Assembly (NCBI GenBank): GCA_903885525.1
Contig: CAISJA010000438.1
Coordinates: forward strand, 1 to 8,607
Direction: 5' to 3'
Source: an uncultured Opitutaceae bacterium
GTDB lineage: Bacteria; Verrucomicrobiota; Verrucomicrobiia; Opitutales; Opitutaceae
Length of the DNA: 8,607 bases
Positions 6,282 to 8,607 of the stretch are shown here, in pieces. Under the pieces are notes generated by a model. It ran no database searches, had not been told where the DNA came from, and worked only from the letters and a program-made list of their open reading frames with translations. How positions within the stretch are numbered: position 1 is the first letter of the stretch; each line of letters starts with the position of its first letter. Made by a program: the position numbers and the translations under genes.

Positions 6282-8105
6282 ATGAAATCCTCCGCCAAGC
6301 CCCTCAGCAAGAACCCGCACCTCATTCAATGGGTCAACAAGATGGCTGCTCTCCTCAAGCCGGACGCCATCCACTGGGTGGACGGCTCGCAGAAGGAATA
6401 CGACGCGCTTTGCGCCCAGATGGTGGCCGCCGGCACCTTCATCAGGCTCAACCAGAAGAAGTGGCCCGGCTGCCACCTCGCCCGCTCCGACGCTGGCGAC
6501 GTGGCGCGCGTGGAGGACCGCACTTTCATCTGCTCGCTCTCCAAGGATGCGGCCGGACCGACCAACAACTGGGTCAATCCCTTTGAAATGCGCAAAACCC
6601 TCAAGGGAAAGTTCAACGGCTGCATGAAGGGCCGCACCATGTACGTGCTGCCCTACAGCATGGGCCCGGTCGGCTCGCCGATGTCGCAGATCGGCGTCCA
6701 GCTCACCGACTCCCCCTATGTGGTGGTGAACATGCGCATCATGGCGCGCATCGGTAAAAAAATCTTTGAGCTCATCGACAAGGACTTCAAGCGCGTCGTC
6801 CCCTGCGTGCATTCCGTCGGGGCGCCCCTGAAGCCCGGCCAGCAGGATGTGCCGTGGCCGTGCAATCCGGACAAGTACATCGTGCATTTTCCTGAGACGC
6901 GCGAGATCTGGAGCTACGGCTCCGGCTACGGCGGCAACGCCCTCCTCGGCAAGAAGTGCTTCGCGCTGCGCATCGCCTCCGCCATGGCGCGCGACGAGGG
7001 CTGGATGGCCGAGCACATGCTGATCCTCGGGGTGGAGAACCCCCAGGGCAAGAAGACCTACGTAGCCGCCGCGTTTCCCAGCGCTTGCGGCAAGACGAAT
7101 TTTGCCATGCTCATTCCCCCCGCCCACTTCCAGCAGCAGGGTTGGAAGGTGTGGACGGTCGGCGACGACATCGCGTGGATCAAGCCCGGTGCCGACGGCC
7201 GCCTTTACGCGATCAATCCCGAGGCCGGCTTCTTCGGCGTGGCGCCCGGCACCGGCAACCACACCAACCCGAACGCGATGAAGGCGCTCGCCAAGAACAC
7301 CATCTTCACGAACGTCGCCCTCACGGACGACGGCGGGGTGTGGTGGGAGGGCATGACTGAGCAACCGCCCGAGCACGCCATCGACTGGCAGGGCCAGGAG
7401 TGGACTCCGGCGCTCTCCAGGGAAAAGGGCATCAAGGCGGCGCATGCTAATTCCCGCTTCACGGCCCCGGCCAGCCAGTGCCCGACCATCGATCCCGACT
7501 GGGAAAAACCCGAGGGCGTGCCGATCAGCGCCTTCATCTTCGGTGGCCGCCGCGCCACCACCCTGCCGCTCGTCTTCCAGGCCTTCAACTGGTCCAGCGG
7601 CGTCTACCTCGGTGCTACGATGGGCTCCGAGATGACCGCCGCCGCGGCCGGCACGATTGGCAAAGTGCGCCGCGATCCGATGGCCATGCTGCCGTTCTGC
7701 GGCTACAACATGGGCGACTATTTCCGCCACTGGGTGAACATGCAGCGCGGCCTCTCCGAGACCCCGCGCGTCTTCCATGTGAACTGGTTTCGCAAGGACC
7801 AGGATGGCAAATTCATGTGGCCCGGCTTCTCCGAAAATATGCGCGTGCTCAAGTGGATCGTCGACCGTTGCCGCTCCGGCGGCCGCGCCATGGAGACGCC
7901 CATCGGCTGGGTGCCCCGCCACAAGGACATCGATTGGTCGGGGATGGATTTCCCGAAGGAAAAATTTGAGGAGCTGCAGGCCTTCGACCGTGCCGCCTGG
8001 CGCGCCGAGGTGATCGGGCAGGAGGAGCTCTTCTTCGACCTCCACGCCACCATGCCGAAGGAACTGCTCTTCGAGCGCGAGCTCCTCATCTGCCGGATGA
8101 GCTGA
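6282..8105 (+). CDS. pckG: Phosphoenolpyruvate carboxykinase (GTP)
   Basis: This cytoplasmic enzyme interconverts oxaloacetate plus GTP with PEP, CO2 and GDP. It links the TCA cycle to gluconeogenesis, or runs the other way to fix CO2 onto PEP in succinate/propionate-type fermenters. The protein is 607 residues, the full family length. The P-loop is FPSACGKTN (265-273) with the GTP-family cysteine C269. Other signatures are the PEP/oxaloacetate region SYGSGYGGNALLGKK (211-225), AEHMLILG (243-250) with the metal-ligand histidine and WTVGDDIAWI (291-300) with metal-binding aspartates. FIFGGRRATTLPLVFQ (418-433), NMGDYFRHW (476-484) and the nucleotide-binding FHVNWFRKD (498-506) follow. These patterns belong to the GTP enzymes (PckG), not the shorter ATP enzymes (PckA). 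GGAG four bases upstream sets the ATG. It stands alone, with no operon partner. No truncation or missing catalytic motif is seen. Confidence 0.98.
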   Translation: MKSSAKPLSKNPHLIQWVNKMAALLKPDAIHWVDGSQKEYDALCAQMVAAGTFIRLNQKKWPGCHLARSDAGDVARVEDRTFICSLSKDAAGPTNNWVNPFEMRKTLKGKFNGCMKGRTMYVLPYSMGPVGSPMSQIGVQLTDSPYVVVNMRIMARIGKKIFELIDKDFKRVVPCVHSVGAPLKPGQQDVPWPCNPDKYIVHFPETREIWSYGSGYGGNALLGKKCFALRIASAMARDEGWMAEHMLILGVENPQGKKTYVAAAFPSACGKTNFAMLIPPAHFQQQGWKVWTVGDDIAWIKPGADGRLYAINPEAGFFGVAPGTGNHTNPNAMKALAKNTIFTNVALTDDGGVWWEGMTEQPPEHAIDWQGQEWTPALSREKGIKAAHANSRFTAPASQCPTIDPDWEKPEGVPISAFIFGGRRATTLPLVFQAFNWSSGVYLGATMGSEMTAAAAGTIGKVRRDPMAMLPFCGYNMGDYFRHWVNMQRGLSETPRVFHVNWFRKDQDGKFMWPGFSENMRVLKWIVDRCRSGGRAMETPIGWVPRHKDIDWSGMDFPKEKFEELQAFDRAAWRAEVIGQEELFFDLHATMPKELLFERELLICRMS

Positions 8106-8139
8106 GCGCCAGCGGCGAAGCCTCCCTCCCCCCCCTGCC

Positions 8140-8177
8140 GGGCCGCGGTTCAAGCCGCGGCCCTCGGGCGATGCCCG
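8140..8177 (+). terminator. Tandem GC-rich hairpins after pckG
   Basis: A perfect 9-bp stem GGGCCGCGG-ttcaag-CCGCGGCCC (8140-8163) lies 34 bp after the pckG stop. It follows a pyrimidine tract with eight C's. A second stem CGGGC-gat-GCCCG (8165-8177) comes directly behind. There is no T-run, so a textbook intrinsic terminator is not supported. A factor-assisted terminator or a 3'-end-stabilising stem is the best reading. Confidence 0.5.
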
Positions 8178-8356
8178 GTGGGGCGCGGAGCCCGGGTGCT
8201 TGCTGCGGCCGGTTTTGCCGGAGATGGAAACGGGCGGGCTGGCGCGCGATGCCGCGAATCATTGCCCCGACCGCAGCCCTGTGGAAAGGAGACGAACTCC
8301 GTCGGCAGTGCTTGCTGTTGAGGAAGGGCGATTTCCCCTCAAGGAGGATGCAGCCA
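8178..8356. other. Convergent spacer without a supported gene
   Basis: This stretch lies between the hairpins after pckG and the terminator of the minus-strand beta-barrel gene. The only structure I see is an inverted repeat TTGAGG (8318-8323) / CCTCAA (8337-8342) with a 13-nt loop. Short plus-strand frames run through it and across the opposing terminator into the antisense of the beta-barrel gene. They have no domain and are probably not genes. Confidence 0.4.
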
Positions 8357-8390
8357 AGAAAACAAAAAGGCCGCGGCGGAAGCCGCGGCC
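8357..8390 (-). terminator. Rho-independent terminator of the beta-barrel gene
   Basis: On the minus strand, a perfect 9-bp GC stem GGCCGCGGC-ttcc-GCCGCGGCC (8390-8369) is followed by TTTTTGTTTTCTT. It begins 16 bp after the beta-barrel stop codon. Stem, tetraloop and U-tract are all classical. It confirms that a real gene is transcribed leftward from the right edge. Confidence 0.9.
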
Positions 8391-8406
8391 TGCTGGGGTG
8401 ATCAGC

Positions 8407-8604
8407 TCAGAATTTATACCCCAGCCCCAGCTCAATGGTGGTATCATTCCCTACATTGACATTGCTGTCCAGAACCTTGACGTCGCCTAGGCTCAAGTAG
8501 CGAACGCCGAGGGTGAGCTTGGTGAGATCACCCAGCTTATATGTGATGCCCCCGAATGCCTGCGCGGCAGAGGTCCAGGTATTCAGGTCAGAGCCGTCCC
8601 ACAG
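8407..8604 (-). CDS. C-terminal fragment of an outer-membrane beta-barrel protein
   Basis: Sixty-five codons are readable, ending in TGA at 8407-8409; the gene begins outside the window. The residues alternate in beta-strand fashion (GGITYKL, KLTLGVRYLSLGDVKV, TTIELGLGYKF). The protein ends in an aromatic Phe after a strand, the C-terminal signal recognised by the BAM machinery for outer-membrane insertion. It resembles the last strands of small OmpW/OmpA-like or Opa-type porin barrels; the exact family cannot be decided from this length. Codon use (CTA, GTA, AAT, GAT) and lower GC differ from the other genes. The codon just upstream in this frame, the last three bases of the window, is TAG, and no usual start codon lies at the head of the fragment. 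The gene is therefore either interrupted or the edge sequence is faulty. An intrinsic terminator follows. Confidence 0.72.
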   Translation of the reverse strand: MWDGSDLNTWTSAAQAFGGITYKLGDLTKLTLGVRYLSLGDVKVLDSNVNVGNDTTIELGLGYKF

Positions 8605-8607
8605 CTA

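Noticed and set aside
6267..8153. A 628-codon minus-strand open frame covering all of pckG
   Set aside because: It mirrors the codon-position GC bias of pckG on the opposite strand. Its translation is His/Gly/Ala/Arg-rich with no domain, while pckG itself has every family motif.
8171..8490. Short plus-strand frames after pckG
   Set aside because: They read through an opposing intrinsic terminator and into the antisense of the beta-barrel gene, with basic low-complexity translations.

Overview
The window is GC-rich and densely coding. It looks like a chromosomal segment of a Gram-negative bacterium, most likely a verrucomicrobium of the Opitutaceae type. This rests on the combination of a GTP-dependent PEP carboxykinase, a dTDP-sugar/glycosyltransferase cluster, an outer-membrane beta-barrel C-terminus and the base composition. 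The taxonomic call is inference, not something the sequence proves.

Layout. Positions 1-4667 (minus strand) hold an apparent surface-polysaccharide operon, transcribed right to left. Its order is rfbA/rmlA (glucose-1-phosphate thymidylyltransferase), a GT2 glycosyltransferase with a long C-terminal extension, a GT4-type glycosyltransferase with an N-terminal extension, and a SAM-dependent methyltransferase cut by the left edge. The last two genes overlap by 4 bp (ATGA). A divergent intergenic region (4668-4953) separates this operon from a plus-strand cation diffusion facilitator (CDF) metal exporter (4954-5856). A 425-bp spacer with a striking 25-bp palindrome then leads to a complete plus-strand GTP-type PEP carboxykinase gene (6282-8105). 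A convergent spacer with a hairpin from each side precedes the minus-strand C-terminal end of an outer-membrane beta-barrel gene at the right edge.

How the parts work together. RfbA makes dTDP-glucose, the entry to deoxysugar donors. The two glycosyltransferases would assemble a polysaccharide or glycan, and the methyltransferase would modify or cap it. The rmlBCD genes are not in the window, so they lie further along the operon or elsewhere. The CDF exporter and PEP carboxykinase are housekeeping neighbours with no visible functional link to the cluster.

The most interesting observations are these. (1) The two adjacent glycosyltransferases, from different fold families (GT-A and GT-B), carry what reads as the same roughly 130-residue accessory domain, C-terminal in one and N-terminal in the other. 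(2) A near-consensus sigma-54 -24/-12 element lies in front of rfbA. (3) A near-perfect 25-bp AT-rich palindrome sits between the CDF and pckG genes. (4) A 7-bp hairpin abuts the GT2 start codon. (5) The beta-barrel fragment has an in-frame TAG exactly at the window edge. I see no CRISPR array, tRNA, rRNA, transposase or defence system.
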